The position numbers and the translations under genes are program-made. From the NCBI GenBank assembly GCA_019912965.1, contig JAIOHM010000201.1, forward strand, positions 25,022 through 89,021: a DNA stretch of 64,000 bases. The letters are read 5' to 3'. Under the pieces are notes generated by a model. That model saw nothing but the letters and a program-made list of their open reading frames with translations. It had not been told where the DNA came from and did not search any database. Each line of letters starts with the position of its first letter. Positions within the stretch are counted from its first letter, which is position 1. Positions 48,284-56,681 of the stretch are shown one piece after another. The stretch comes from Anaerolineae bacterium. Lineage in GTDB: Bacteria; Chloroflexota; Anaerolineae; Aggregatilineales; Phototrophicaceae.

Positions 48284-50902
48284 ATGTCTACTCCTATTCT
48301 GGCTACAAAACTGTATATTCCTTTGCCTCGGTCTAAAGCTGTGATCCGAACCCGCCTGATCGAGCGGTTGAATGAGGGAATAGCCCACAAACTCACCCTC
48401 ATCTCTGCCCCGGCAGGTTTCGGCAAAACCACATTGCTTAGCGAATGGGCAGCCAATTGCGAACGACCTGTCGCATGGCTGTCACTGGATGAAGGCGATA
48501 GCGATCCCACACGCTTTTTGATCTATCTCACTGCCGCTGTGCAGACGATTGTGCCACATATGGGTGAAGGGATTCTGCGGGCGCTGCAAGTTCCTCAACC
48601 GCCGCCAATTGAATCCCTGCTGACGATTCTGCTCAATGAAATCACGACTATCTCGGAAAGTTTTGTCCTGATTCTGGACGATTACCATCTGGTCGATACC
48701 GGATCGGCTGACAAGACCCTCACTTTTCTGCTTGAACATCTGCCACCGCAAATGCATCTGGCGATTGCTACCCGTGAGGATCCGCAGCTTCCTTTGGCTC
48801 GGTTACGCACCCGGAGTCAGATGACCGAAGTGCGTGTCGCTGATTTGCGCTTTACGCCCGATGAAGCTGCCGAATTTCTCAATCAGGTGATGGGTCTGGA
48901 TCTCTCAGCACAAAACATAGCTGCATTGGAAACCCGCACGGAAGGCTGGGTTGCCGGATTGCAGTTAGCTGCCCTTTCCATGAGGGGACAAAAAGATGTC
49001 GATCATTTCATCCAGTCGTTCACCGGCAGTCACCACTTCGTGTTGGACTATCTGGTCGAAGAAGTCTTGCAGCAGCAATCTGAAAGTATCCAGACGTTTC
49101 TGTTGCATACTTCAATCCTTGATCGGATGTGTGGTTCCCTCTGTGATGCCATTCTGCTTGACCACACTATTTCCGGGCAAGCAGCTTTAGAGTATCTCCA
49201 ACACGTCAACCTGTTCATCGTTCCTTTGGATAACGAGCGGCGCTGGTATCGTTATCACCACCTCTTTGCTGATCTGTTGCGTCAGCGGCTGCGTCAAAAG
49301 GACGCTTCAGTGCTGGATGAATTACATATCCGTGCCAGTGTATGGTATGAAGCCCATGCGCTGGCGATTGAAGCGTTTCACCATGCGGCGGCGGCCAACG
49401 ATGTTGAACGCGCGGCGCGGTTGATTGAAGGAGAGGGGATTCCCAAACATTTTCGGGGTGCGGTGACTGCTGTATTGGATTGGCTGGCATCACTGCCGAC
49501 GACAGCGCTGGATGCCAATCCCTTATTATGGTGGAGCTATGCCTCATTACTGCTGGTCAACGGACAAACCACTGGTGTTGAAGAGAAACTCCGGGCTGCT
49601 GAGGCGGCACTGCCAGAAGTCAATTCAGACGATAAGACCCGAAACCTTATCGGACAAATTGCCACCGCAAGGGCTACATTGGCGCTCACCAGGTATCAGG
49701 TAGATATCATAGTCGATCAGGCAGGCCGCGCTTTGGAGTATCTGCACCCCGATAACCTGTCTTATCGCGCGACCGCCCTGTGGACGCTAGGGTATGCCCG
49801 CTTTGTTCAGGGAGATCGCATCGCGGCTGCACAGGTTTATACCGAAGCCTTGGCGATCAGCGAGAGGGCTGGAGATACCTTCACCATTATCCTGACTGCC
49901 ACCGGTCTGGGGCAGGTACAGGAAGCAGAAAACCAGCTCTATCTGGCAGCCGACACTTTTCGCCGTGTATTGCAACTGGCAGGCGATCAGCCGCTCCAGA
50001 TTATTTATGAAGCGCATCTCGGACTGGCTCGTATCCATTACGAATGGAATGATTTGGAGATCGCTGAACAGCACGGGCAGCAAAGCCTCCAACTGGCGCG
50101 ACAATATGATACCGTTATTGACCGATTCGTTGTCTGTGAACTGTTTCTCGCCCGCCTGAAACTGGCTCAGGATGATGTGTCCGGTGCAGCAGCAATTTTA
50201 GCGGAGGTCGATCAATTTGTACGTCAGCACAATTTCGTGTATCGGATGCCTGAAGTCGCCGCCGCCAGAGTGCTTGTACTGCTTCATCAAGGCAATGTGA
50301 CCGCCGCCGCTCAACTGGCTCAAACACACGATCTTCCATTTAGTCGGGCGCGTGTACATCTGGCACAGGGAGACACATCCGCAGCGCTGGCAGTGCTGGA
50401 ATCGCTGCGCGGGCAAGCGGAAACAAAAAATTGGCAGGATGAACGGCTGAAAGTAATGGTTCTCCATGCAATTGCCCTCTACGCGCATGGCAAAAAGAGG
50501 GATGCCCTGCAAGTGCTTGTTGATGCGCTGGCACTGGCTGAACCGGGAGGCTGCATCCGTCTCTTTGTAGACGAAGGGCTGCCAATGAAACAACTCCTTC
50601 AGGAACTCGCTTCCAACAGGATCGAAACCGACTACCCACGACGCCTGTTAGCAGCCTTTGCTCATCTCGGCGCGCACCAGATTGTTCAATCTGCCCTCAT
50701 AGAACCCTTAAGCGAACGGGAGCTTGAAGTCCTCCAGTACATCGCCGATGGGTTAACCAACCGGGAAATTGCTGATCGGCTGTATCTCTCGCTCAACACG
50801 GTCAAGGTTCATGCCCGCAACATCTTTGGCAAGCTTGATGCCAACAACCGGACTCAGGCGGTTGCTAGGGCACGAGAGATGGGAGTCTTGCCTCGTTCCT
50901 GA
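48284..50902 (+). CDS. MalT-like LuxR-family regulator (STAND ATPase)
   Basis: An 872-residue transcription regulator. The N-terminal MalT-type region has KLYIPLPRSKAVIRTRLIER, Walker A APAGFGKTTLLSEW (about 43) and Walker B VLILDDYHLV (about 128). A WVAGLQLAALSMRG segment follows (about 225), and a winged-helix region with YRYHHLFADLLRQRL at about 320. TPR-like repeats fill about 370-790. The C-terminal HTH is LSERELEVLQYIADGLTNRE, then NTVKVHARNIFGKLDANNRT. MalT proteins bind ATP and a sugar-derived inducer. Here the nearby arabinose locus is one candidate target, but nothing proves it. The start is just after a TnpB remnant. Confidence 0.92.
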   Translation: MSTPILATKLYIPLPRSKAVIRTRLIERLNEGIAHKLTLISAPAGFGKTTLLSEWAANCERPVAWLSLDEGDSDPTRFLIYLTAAVQTIVPHMGEGILRALQVPQPPPIESLLTILLNEITTISESFVLILDDYHLVDTGSADKTLTFLLEHLPPQMHLAIATREDPQLPLARLRTRSQMTEVRVADLRFTPDEAAEFLNQVMGLDLSAQNIAALETRTEGWVAGLQLAALSMRGQKDVDHFIQSFTGSHHFVLDYLVEEVLQQQSESIQTFLLHTSILDRMCGSLCDAILLDHTISGQAALEYLQHVNLFIVPLDNERRWYRYHHLFADLLRQRLRQKDASVLDELHIRASVWYEAHALAIEAFHHAAAANDVERAARLIEGEGIPKHFRGAVTAVLDWLASLPTTALDANPLLWWSYASLLLVNGQTTGVEEKLRAAEAALPEVNSDDKTRNLIGQIATARATLALTRYQVDIIVDQAGRALEYLHPDNLSYRATALWTLGYARFVQGDRIAAAQVYTEALAISERAGDTFTIILTATGLGQVQEAENQLYLAADTFRRVLQLAGDQPLQIIYEAHLGLARIHYEWNDLEIAEQHGQQSLQLARQYDTVIDRFVVCELFLARLKLAQDDVSGAAAILAEVDQFVRQHNFVYRMPEVAAARVLVLLHQGNVTAAAQLAQTHDLPFSRARVHLAQGDTSAALAVLESLRGQAETKNWQDERLKVMVLHAIALYAHGKKRDALQVLVDALALAEPGGCIRLFVDEGLPMKQLLQELASNRIETDYPRRLLAAFAHLGAHQIVQSALIEPLSERELEVLQYIADGLTNREIADRLYLSLNTVKVHARNIFGKLDANNRTQAVARAREMGVLPRS

Positions 50903-50936
50903 TCGTTCGTTCAATGCTTACCGGACTGACTTTAAA

Positions 50937-50993
50937 GCCCCCTCCTCGCGTGCGGGGACGCGAATGCGGTTGGGGGTGGGGTAAATTGCCCAC
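50937..50993. repeat. Interspersed G/C palindromic repeat after the MalT-like gene
   Basis: GCCCCCTCCTCGCGTGCGGG then GACGCGAATGCGGTTGGGGG and TGGGGTAAATTGCC. It shares the GCGTGCGGGG core with the elements at 52686 and 54264. Confidence 0.6.
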
Positions 50994-51170
50994 CACCGCT
51001 TAATGCAGCCCTACCCTGACCCCGTATTTCCCCGCTTGATTGAAACCAACAACGCTGCAAATAACCCTCCTGAATAATTCTTTTGGGTTATGACACAACC
51101 CCGGCTTTCACTTATGATTTTCGAGTAAGTGGCAAGGACGGTTGTGATCGTCCAGAACAAGTACAGGCTT

Positions 51171-51452
51171 ATGTCAAACGAACTCGACCCGAAAACAGAT
51201 CGAACTCAAATCATGGTCTATCAGATCAGGGTCAAGGGTCATGTGAGTCGGGAGTGGACAGACTGGTTCGAGGGATTGACCATCACGCTGAAAGATAATG
51301 GCGAGACACTTTTGACTGGCCCAATGATCGATCAGGCTGCGTTACACGGAGTCCTGAGATGGATCCGTGATTTAGGAATACCCTTGCTCTCAGTCACTTA
51401 CATTGAACCCGATCAAACAAATACCACAGAAGCAAAGCAAACTCAGGAGTAA
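51171..51452 (+). CDS. Small conserved hypothetical protein (93 aa)
   Basis: Family not named. It has the conserved-looking centre VYQIRVKGHVSREWTDWFEG then LTITLKDNGETLLTGPMIDQ and ALHGVLRWIRDLGIPLLSV. This Asp-Gln-Ala-Ala-Leu-His region is very common in Chloroflexota and actinobacterial small proteins. It has no membrane segment. ATG 51171 fits the core better than an upstream GTG at 51129. The stop lies four bases before the start of the oxidoreductase gene, so they form an operon, perhaps as a stress-response pair. Confidence 0.7.
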   Translation: MSNELDPKTDRTQIMVYQIRVKGHVSREWTDWFEGLTITLKDNGETLLTGPMIDQAALHGVLRWIRDLGIPLLSVTYIEPDQTNTTEAKQTQE

Positions 51453-51456
51453 ATGC

Positions 51457-52437
51457 ATGAAAGCGATTGTCGCCACAAAATATGGATCACCGGAAGTTCT
51501 GCATCTGGAAGAGGTCGTAAAACCTATCCCCAAAGATAACGAAATACTGGTAAAAGTCCATGCAACTACCGTAAACGTAGGGGACTGTAGAATGCGAAGT
51601 TTCACCGTCCCGCCCATGTTCTGGCTCCCCGCGCGAATTACTTTAGGCTTCACAAAGCCCAAAAATCCGATCTTCGGGATGGAACTTGCCGGGAAAGTTG
51701 AAGCAGTCGGTAAAGCTGTAAAACGATTCAAACCGGGCGACGCGGTTTTTGGATCAACCTTCGCGCTGAATTTTGGCGCTTATGCCGAGTACAAATGCCT
51801 GCCTGAAGATGGCATCGTGGCGATCAAACCCTCCAATTTGACCTATGAGGAAGCTGCCGCTGTTCCGCTCGGTGGCCTTACTGCACTGTATTTTCTTAAA
51901 CAGGCGCATATCCAGAGCGGACAAAAAGTGCTGATCTATGGGGCTTCTGGCGCAGTAGGGACTTATGCAGTCCAGCTTGCCAGATACTTTGGGGCTGAAG
52001 TGACCGCGGTATGCAGTACCACGAATCTGGATATGGTGAGATCGCTGGGTGCCAATAAGGTCATTGACTATACTCAGGAAGATTTTACCCGGAATGGTCA
52101 GACCTACGACATCATTTTTGATGCGGTCGGTAAGACGACATTCTCACAGGTTAAAAACGCGCTCAGGAAAAACGGCTACTATCTTCATACGGTCATGCCA
52201 ACAGCCGATTTGTTTGGACGCTGGTATGCAATGACAACGGGCAAGCATGTCATCGGCGGAACATACATCGAACGGGCTGAAGACTTGGTTTTCCTCAAAG
52301 AGTTGATTGAGTCGGGTAAACTCAACCCTGTTATAGATCGATGCTATCCATTGACGCAAGTCGTTGACGCTCATCGGTATGTCGAAACCGGGCGCAAAAA
52401 GGGCAATGTCGTTATGAGTGTGGAAACCAGCAGCTAA
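51457..52437 (+). CDS. NADPH:quinone oxidoreductase-like alcohol dehydrogenase family protein
   Basis: A 326-residue medium-chain reductase without the zinc ligands, like quinone oxidoreductases. The GroES-like N-terminus has ATKYGSPEVLHLEEVVKP. The Rossmann motif GASGAVGTYAVQLARYFGAE is near 165, and the closing segment PLTQVVDAHRYVETGRKKGN is near 300. It reduces quinones or enones with NADPH; the substrate is unknown. ATG 51457 is preferred over 51403, with AGGAG seven bases upstream. It is the second gene of a pair with the small conserved protein. A nested hairpin and a terminator follow. Confidence 0.88.
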   Translation: MKAIVATKYGSPEVLHLEEVVKPIPKDNEILVKVHATTVNVGDCRMRSFTVPPMFWLPARITLGFTKPKNPIFGMELAGKVEAVGKAVKRFKPGDAVFGSTFALNFGAYAEYKCLPEDGIVAIKPSNLTYEEAAAVPLGGLTALYFLKQAHIQSGQKVLIYGASGAVGTYAVQLARYFGAEVTAVCSTTNLDMVRSLGANKVIDYTQEDFTRNGQTYDIIFDAVGKTTFSQVKNALRKNGYYLHTVMPTADLFGRWYAMTTGKHVIGGTYIERAEDLVFLKELIESGKLNPVIDRCYPLTQVVDAHRYVETGRKKGNVVMSVETSS

Positions 52438-52461
52438 ACGGACAGGAATTCCACCAGAATC

Positions 52462-52530
52462 TTTCATTACAGACATGGGGTGAGAATTGTCCCAATAGGG
52501 ATGGAACCCCGTCACTTCGTCGTAATGAAA
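52462..52530 (+). ncRNA. Nested three-stem hairpin, candidate structured RNA
   Basis: TTTCATTAC (52462-52470) pairs with GTAATGAAA (52522-52530). Inside it GAC..GGGGT pairs with ACCCC..GTC (52472-52481 with 52506-52513), and inside that TCCC-AATA-GGGA (52490-52501). The fold is strictly nested and continuous. It lies 24 bp past the oxidoreductase stop, before a terminator. The function is not known. Confidence 0.5.
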
Positions 52531-52595
52531 CTCGTTATATGACCTGCTCCTGCCTGTTTATCAGGTCAATAACGTGCTTACCAATAACCAGCAGC

Positions 52596-52627
52596 AAAAA
52601 CCCTTCTCCACATGAAGAAGGGTTTTT
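52596..52627 (+). terminator. Rho-independent terminator
   Basis: AAAAACCCTTCT / AGAAGGGTTTTT, perfect 12-bp stem, 8-base loop, ending in T5. It ends the oxidoreductase transcript. Confidence 0.85.
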
Positions 52628-52685
52628 GAAATGGTTTAAGAACCTATCCATAAACTACCGTACACAATCACAAACAACTTGTTTT

Positions 52686-52733
52686 GCTCCCTTCCCCTGC
52701 GTGCGGGGGAAGGGCTGGGGTTAGGGGTAAACG
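52686..52733. repeat. Interspersed G/C palindromic repeat
   Basis: CCCTTCCCC (52689-52697) / GGGGAAGGG (52706-52714) around TGCGTGCG, followed by CTGGGGTTAGGGGTAAACGG. It lies between the terminator and the PA14 gene. Confidence 0.7.
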
Positions 52734-52769
52734 GTTTACGGATAGATACTAAACTGAGAACCGATAGCT

Positions 52770-54197
52770 TTATCCCGTGACCGGAATCCGTCCCGTTTCC
52801 GCGTCCGGCTGAATCACCGCGTAGGTCGAACTGACCCAGCCGACCAAACCCTGATAATTCACCTGCCACCACGTATTGTTGCTCGTTCGCCCGACCACGC
52901 GCCCGGTCGAATTGATGCCCATCTTGCCCAGCACCGCGTTGCTCGTCCCCGGCCCGCTGCGGATGTTTACCGTATCCTGCGCGGTCACGTTATAACCCGT
53001 GTCTACAGGTTGGCTCACACTTGGCGATGTGCCACCGCTCACCACCGGAACACCGCCGCCGCTGATGCTCACAAATCGCCCGAATACCCAGCCAACCGCA
53101 CCGTTCACGTTTACCTGATACCACGAACGGTCAGCGTTGGAACCTGTCACCGGATAGGTTTCGTTCCGGTTCAGCTTCAGCAAAATGGCCGCGGTGGTAT
53201 CCGGCGCGTTACGCATGTTCAGCCGCAGGGCGGTCACCGTCGCTGTCGTCCCGGTTTGGACAGGCTGCGAAGGTGCAGGCTGTCCGCCGCCTCCGCTGCC
53301 CTGCTGCGTCAGGCTGTAGTCGAGAAAAGCCGCTCCGCCACCTTCATAGTAATCCACTTGGAAGGTATGCGCCCCTGCACCCAACGTCAGCGTTTTGGTA
53401 TAGGTTGCCCCGGTTGCCCCGTGAAACTCGTCGATAACCGAAACACCATCCACGAACACCCGCACGCCATCATCGGCCTTCACCGATAGATTGTACTGAC
53501 CGCCGCCGAGTGTCTGGGTACTCGTCCAGCGAGCGCTCCAGTTGTCCACCGGAATGCTGGCGACTGGGGCACCCGTACCCCAATTGTGGCTTGGGCTGCT
53601 CTCACTCAGGATTGCACCCGGCGACCCACTGAAGGTCACATTGGGATAATACTGTGCTGTCCATGTCCCGCTGTTGACCGAAACGGGCTGGGATGGAGCC
53701 GGGAAGTTCGGGCCGCCGGGATTAGTCGCCAGATTCGCCCAGTTCACATACACATAGGCGTTGCCGATGGCCTCGCGGTAATCCACCTGCACATGATGCA
53801 CACCCTCGGTCAGCGTAATATCGGCATACACCGTTTGCCCAACCTGATTTTTGCCAAAGGTATCAATCTGGGCATTGTACTGAAAGCCCACATTCACCCG
53901 TACTTCGTCATCCGCCAGCGCCCAGAAGCGGTAGGTGCCCGCCGGAAAATACGGATCGGTCGAAAAACGAATGGTAAACCCGTCATTGTTCATCCCGCCG
54001 CCGGGTGAACCCAAACCCCAGTCAAAAGCCACCGATCCCACGTTCTGGGTGAAAACAGTCGGCTCGAACATGAATGCGTTGCCATAATACTGGGCAAACC
54101 ATACACTGCTCTGTGCTGCTGCTGGCTGGCTCGGCGCGATGAACGCCACCCCCAATACCAGCGTACTCACGAGAATCACTGCCAATTTCCTAAACAT
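52770..54197 (-). CDS. Exported protein with two PA14-like and two SH3b domains, copy 1
   Basis: 475 residues. The signal peptide is RKLAVILVSTLVLGVAFIAP. Two PA14-like beta domains (about 35-155 and 165-290) have VWFAQYYGNAFMFEPT, RFWALADDEVRV, VHHVQVDYREAIGNAYV and KADDGVRVFVDGV. Two SH3b domains follow (about 315-380 and 395-460: ALRLNMRNAPDTTAAILLKL, VNIRSGPGTSNAVLGKM). PA14 domains bind glycans; SH3b domains bind wall polymers. No enzyme is present, so it is likely a surface adhesion or carbohydrate-docking protein. ATG 54197 has an AAGGAGG site. Its tandem paralogue lies upstream on the same strand. Confidence 0.88.
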   Translation of the reverse strand: MFRKLAVILVSTLVLGVAFIAPSQPAAAQSSVWFAQYYGNAFMFEPTVFTQNVGSVAFDWGLGSPGGGMNNDGFTIRFSTDPYFPAGTYRFWALADDEVRVNVGFQYNAQIDTFGKNQVGQTVYADITLTEGVHHVQVDYREAIGNAYVYVNWANLATNPGGPNFPAPSQPVSVNSGTWTAQYYPNVTFSGSPGAILSESSPSHNWGTGAPVASIPVDNWSARWTSTQTLGGGQYNLSVKADDGVRVFVDGVSVIDEFHGATGATYTKTLTLGAGAHTFQVDYYEGGGAAFLDYSLTQQGSGGGGQPAPSQPVQTGTTATVTALRLNMRNAPDTTAAILLKLNRNETYPVTGSNADRSWYQVNVNGAVGWVFGRFVSISGGGVPVVSGGTSPSVSQPVDTGYNVTAQDTVNIRSGPGTSNAVLGKMGINSTGRVVGRTSNNTWWQVNYQGLVGWVSSTYAVIQPDAETGRIPVTG

Positions 54198-54263
54198 CTC
54201 AGACCTCCTTGTCAACCAATACAACCGCCTCTATGCATCCCCCTGCTGTCTAACAGTTTTACG

Positions 54264-54311
54264 CCCCACCATAAGCCCTTCCCTGCGTGCGGGGAAGGGT
54301 TTATGGTGGGG
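54264..54311. repeat. Interspersed palindromic repeat, long perfect hairpin
   Basis: CCCCACCATAA-g-CCCTTCCC, TGCGTGCG loop, GGGAAGGG-t-TTATGGTGGGG. The stem is almost perfect over 20 bp. It lies between the two PA14-SH3 genes and, on the minus strand, could end or attenuate transcription from the upstream gene. Confidence 0.8.
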
Positions 54312-54330
54312 TAAGATCACATGACTCTTC

Positions 54331-55770
54331 CTACGATGCGGGTTCGAGGAAATACTCGCCATTTGCCCCTTCCGGAGTGTAGCCGATGATACCGTTGTAG
54401 TTCACCTGCCACCAATAGTAGCCGCTCGCACAGGTCGGTGCGCTCAGCACGGTGAATATGCCGCCGGGCGGGATTTGCCCCAGTCGGGTGCTGGTGGCGC
54501 TCGGCTGCTGCCGGATGTTATTGGGTAGTCCCGGCAGAACGCGTCCGGTACGTCCCACCACCAAACGCGGCGTAGGTGCGCCTGAACAGGTAGTTGTCGA
54601 TGAACCATCGGTGACCGGGACATTGGTTGCATTGTTAGCCGTAACGTAGCGGGCATTCACCCAGCCCACAATGCCGTTCACGTTGATCTGATACCATGTG
54701 CCGCGTGCGTTACGCCCGACAATGGCATAAGTCTCGTTACGGTTAATCTTGGTGAGTACCTGCGTATTGATCGCGCTGGGTGCATTACGGACGTTCAGCC
54801 GGAATGCCCCAGTCACTGTAGCCGTCGCGCAGCCCACACAATTCGGCGTCGGCACGAGCGTGGGTGATGTGCTGGCTGCGGGGCCGAAGGTGTAATTCAG
54901 GAAAGCGACGCCGCTGGCTTCATAGAACTCGATCAGGAAGCTGTGCTGCCCTGCACCCAGCGTAACATTGGCTCTATATGTTTGGCCCGTCGCCCCATGA
55001 AATTCGCTGATGTAGGTCACGCCGTCAATGGTGACGCGAACACCGTCATCTGCCGCTACATTAATTTGATATGTCCCGGCACTCAGGGTTTGGACGCTCG
55101 TCCAACGGGCGCTCCAGTTATCCGCCGGGATACTGGCGACTGGTGAACCGCTGCCCCAATCCCGCGAAGGACTGGTTTCAGTTTGAATCAGGGTTGGTGT
55201 GCCGGAAAGGGTGGCATTCGCATAATACTGTGCCGTCCATGGGCCGCTGCTGATCGGGAGTGGATTATTGCCGATGGGCGGAAAGTTAGGCCCGGTTGGA
55301 TTGGTTGCCAGATTCGCCCACGTCACATAAACATAGGCATCGCCCGCTGCTTCCTGATAATCCACCTGAATATGATGGACGCCCTGCGTCAGCGTCACAT
55401 CCGCGCTGACGATCTGCCCAACCGCCGGATTAGCGAAAGTGTCGATGATCGCCTGAAATCCGAAGTCCACATACACACGGATTTTGTCATCCCCCAACAC
55501 CCAGAAGCGGTACGTACCCGCTTGGAAGAACGGGTCTGTGCCCCAGCGTGCGCTGAAGTTATCCGCGTTCACGCCGCTGGCTGGGGAACCGCTGCCCCAG
55601 TTAAACGAAACAGCGCTGTCCTGTCGGGCAACCGTTGGTGGCCCTTGCAGAATAGCATTGTTGTAGTACTCGGCATTCCAAACAATTCCGCTTTGGGCTG
55701 CTGCTGGAATAACTGCTGCGCCCAATATCCCCACGAGAATGAGCGCGATGAACAATGATTTGCGCCACAT
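54331..55770 (-). CDS. Exported protein with two PA14-like and two to three SH3b domains, copy 2
   Basis: 479 residues. The signal peptide is LFIALILVGILGAAVIPAAA. Two PA14-like domains (about 30-150, 160-285) are close copies of those in the paralogue, with VWNAEYYNNAILQGPP, RFWVLGDDKIRVYVDF and VAADDGVRVTIDGV. SH3b domains follow at about 310-375 and 390-475 (AFRLNVRNAPSAINTQVLTK, LPNNIRQQPSATSTRLGQI). The last domain differs most from copy 1. ATG 55770 has a GAGGAG site six bases upstream. It is the first gene of a two-gene tandem, separated from copy 1 by 133 bp containing the long hairpin. The role is likely surface glycan or wall binding. Confidence 0.88.
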   Translation of the reverse strand: MWRKSLFIALILVGILGAAVIPAAAQSGIVWNAEYYNNAILQGPPTVARQDSAVSFNWGSGSPASGVNADNFSARWGTDPFFQAGTYRFWVLGDDKIRVYVDFGFQAIIDTFANPAVGQIVSADVTLTQGVHHIQVDYQEAAGDAYVYVTWANLATNPTGPNFPPIGNNPLPISSGPWTAQYYANATLSGTPTLIQTETSPSRDWGSGSPVASIPADNWSARWTSVQTLSAGTYQINVAADDGVRVTIDGVTYISEFHGATGQTYRANVTLGAGQHSFLIEFYEASGVAFLNYTFGPAASTSPTLVPTPNCVGCATATVTGAFRLNVRNAPSAINTQVLTKINRNETYAIVGRNARGTWYQINVNGIVGWVNARYVTANNATNVPVTDGSSTTTCSGAPTPRLVVGRTGRVLPGLPNNIRQQPSATSTRLGQIPPGGIFTVLSAPTCASGYYWWQVNYNGIIGYTPEGANGEYFLEPAS

Positions 55771-55942
55771 AGAAAACTCCTCGGCTGCCTGCCGTGCTAA
55801 ACATCGGTGTTTGTAACACCGCTCTAACATTTATTATAATTCTTTTTGGAAGGGAAAACGCACAGCGCAGGGTAATCGTCATCTGAACGTAAGGTAAACA
55901 GGCTGGGGCAGAGTAATAATCGTTCCCCCAGCCTGACGAGAC

Positions 55943-56551
55943 TTAGTTATGAGTCGATTTTCCCGGCAATGGCAGCCCCACAGCCGCCTTGCTCAGTTGG
56001 CCTATCCAGCGGGCAAGTTGTTCGATGTTACAGGGTTGGTCATTCTCCAGCCACCACATAATCGCACCGATGCCCGCGCATGACACATAACTGATTCGCA
56101 TCTCATCCGGCGGCCCGTTCGGGTCAGTTTTGACGTTCGAAAGTAAAGCGCGAAAACGGCTGGCAGCATTCAACCGAATCCGTTCCGTAAATACCGGGTC
56201 ACCTCGCTGACCCAGCATAACCCGATAAAAATCTGCGAACGCCTGCACATGCCGCAGCAGGCTCAGCAATCCCGCTGGTATGTCTTCCTCTCCCTGTCTG
56301 GTTTTTTCCGCAGCCAGCTCAGCTTCCCAAACGCCAGCAGTCACCTCATTGGTGTACTGCTCCATCAGATCGTACTTATCCAGAAAATGACGATAAAAAG
56401 TCGAACGGTTGACCATCGCCCGTTCGGTGATGTCGCGCACGGTGATGGCCGCAAAGCCCTTCTCAACCGTCAGTTCGATGAAGGCTTCTTGCAGCAGTTT
56501 GCGTGTCCGTCGGACTCGTAAATCTTCAACTTCGTGTACGTTTTGCATCAT
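55943..56551 (-). CDS. TetR-family transcription regulator
   Basis: A 202-residue repressor-type regulator. The HTH is FIELTVEKGFAAITVRDITE then MVNRSTFYRHFLDKYDL, at about residues 20-65. The rest is a helical ligand-binding and dimer domain with a Trp-rich end (AIMWWLENDQPCNIEQLARW). It is divergent from a flavin oxidase, with 130 bp between the two starts, so that gene is the likely target. Perfect palindromes at 56564 and 56636 lie in this interval. The ligand is unknown. Confidence 0.9.
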   Translation of the reverse strand: MMQNVHEVEDLRVRRTRKLLQEAFIELTVEKGFAAITVRDITERAMVNRSTFYRHFLDKYDLMEQYTNEVTAGVWEAELAAEKTRQGEEDIPAGLLSLLRHVQAFADFYRVMLGQRGDPVFTERIRLNAASRFRALLSNVKTDPNGPPDEMRISYVSCAGIGAIMWWLENDQPCNIEQLARWIGQLSKAAVGLPLPGKSTHN

Positions 56552-56563
56552 TTTTTCATCCTG

Positions 56564-56579
56564 TGTTGCATAGGCAACA
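56564..56579. promoter_or_regulatory. Candidate TetR-type operator, site 1
   Basis: TGTTGC-ATAG-GCAACA, perfect 6-bp arms, 13 bp upstream of the TetR-type start and 103 bp upstream of the oxidase. It is well placed for autoregulation. Confidence 0.5.
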
Positions 56580-56635
56580 TATCCAGTTTCTTTGATGATT
56601 GACGCTTATTTTATCCGCTATTAACGTAGATATGC

Positions 56636-56646
56636 AACACCGTGTT
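56636..56646. promoter_or_regulatory. Candidate TetR-type operator, site 2
   Basis: AACAC-C-GTGTT, next to a TGCAACAC segment that shares GCAACA with site 1. It lies 36 bp before the oxidase ATG. Confidence 0.35.
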
Positions 56647-56681
56647 AGACAGCATGTTCTGAATTTGAAGGAGTTGGGGTA

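Noticed and set aside
48110..48388. Minus-strand gene over the TnpB remnant
   Set aside because: It is the antisense of the remnant and of the MalT-like start; the same antisense frame exists over the intact tnpB start, so the similarity is by descent of the plus strand.
52490..52530. Single CRISPR repeat
   Set aside because: The sequence has a CRISPR-like end but does not recur, and there are no cas genes in the window.
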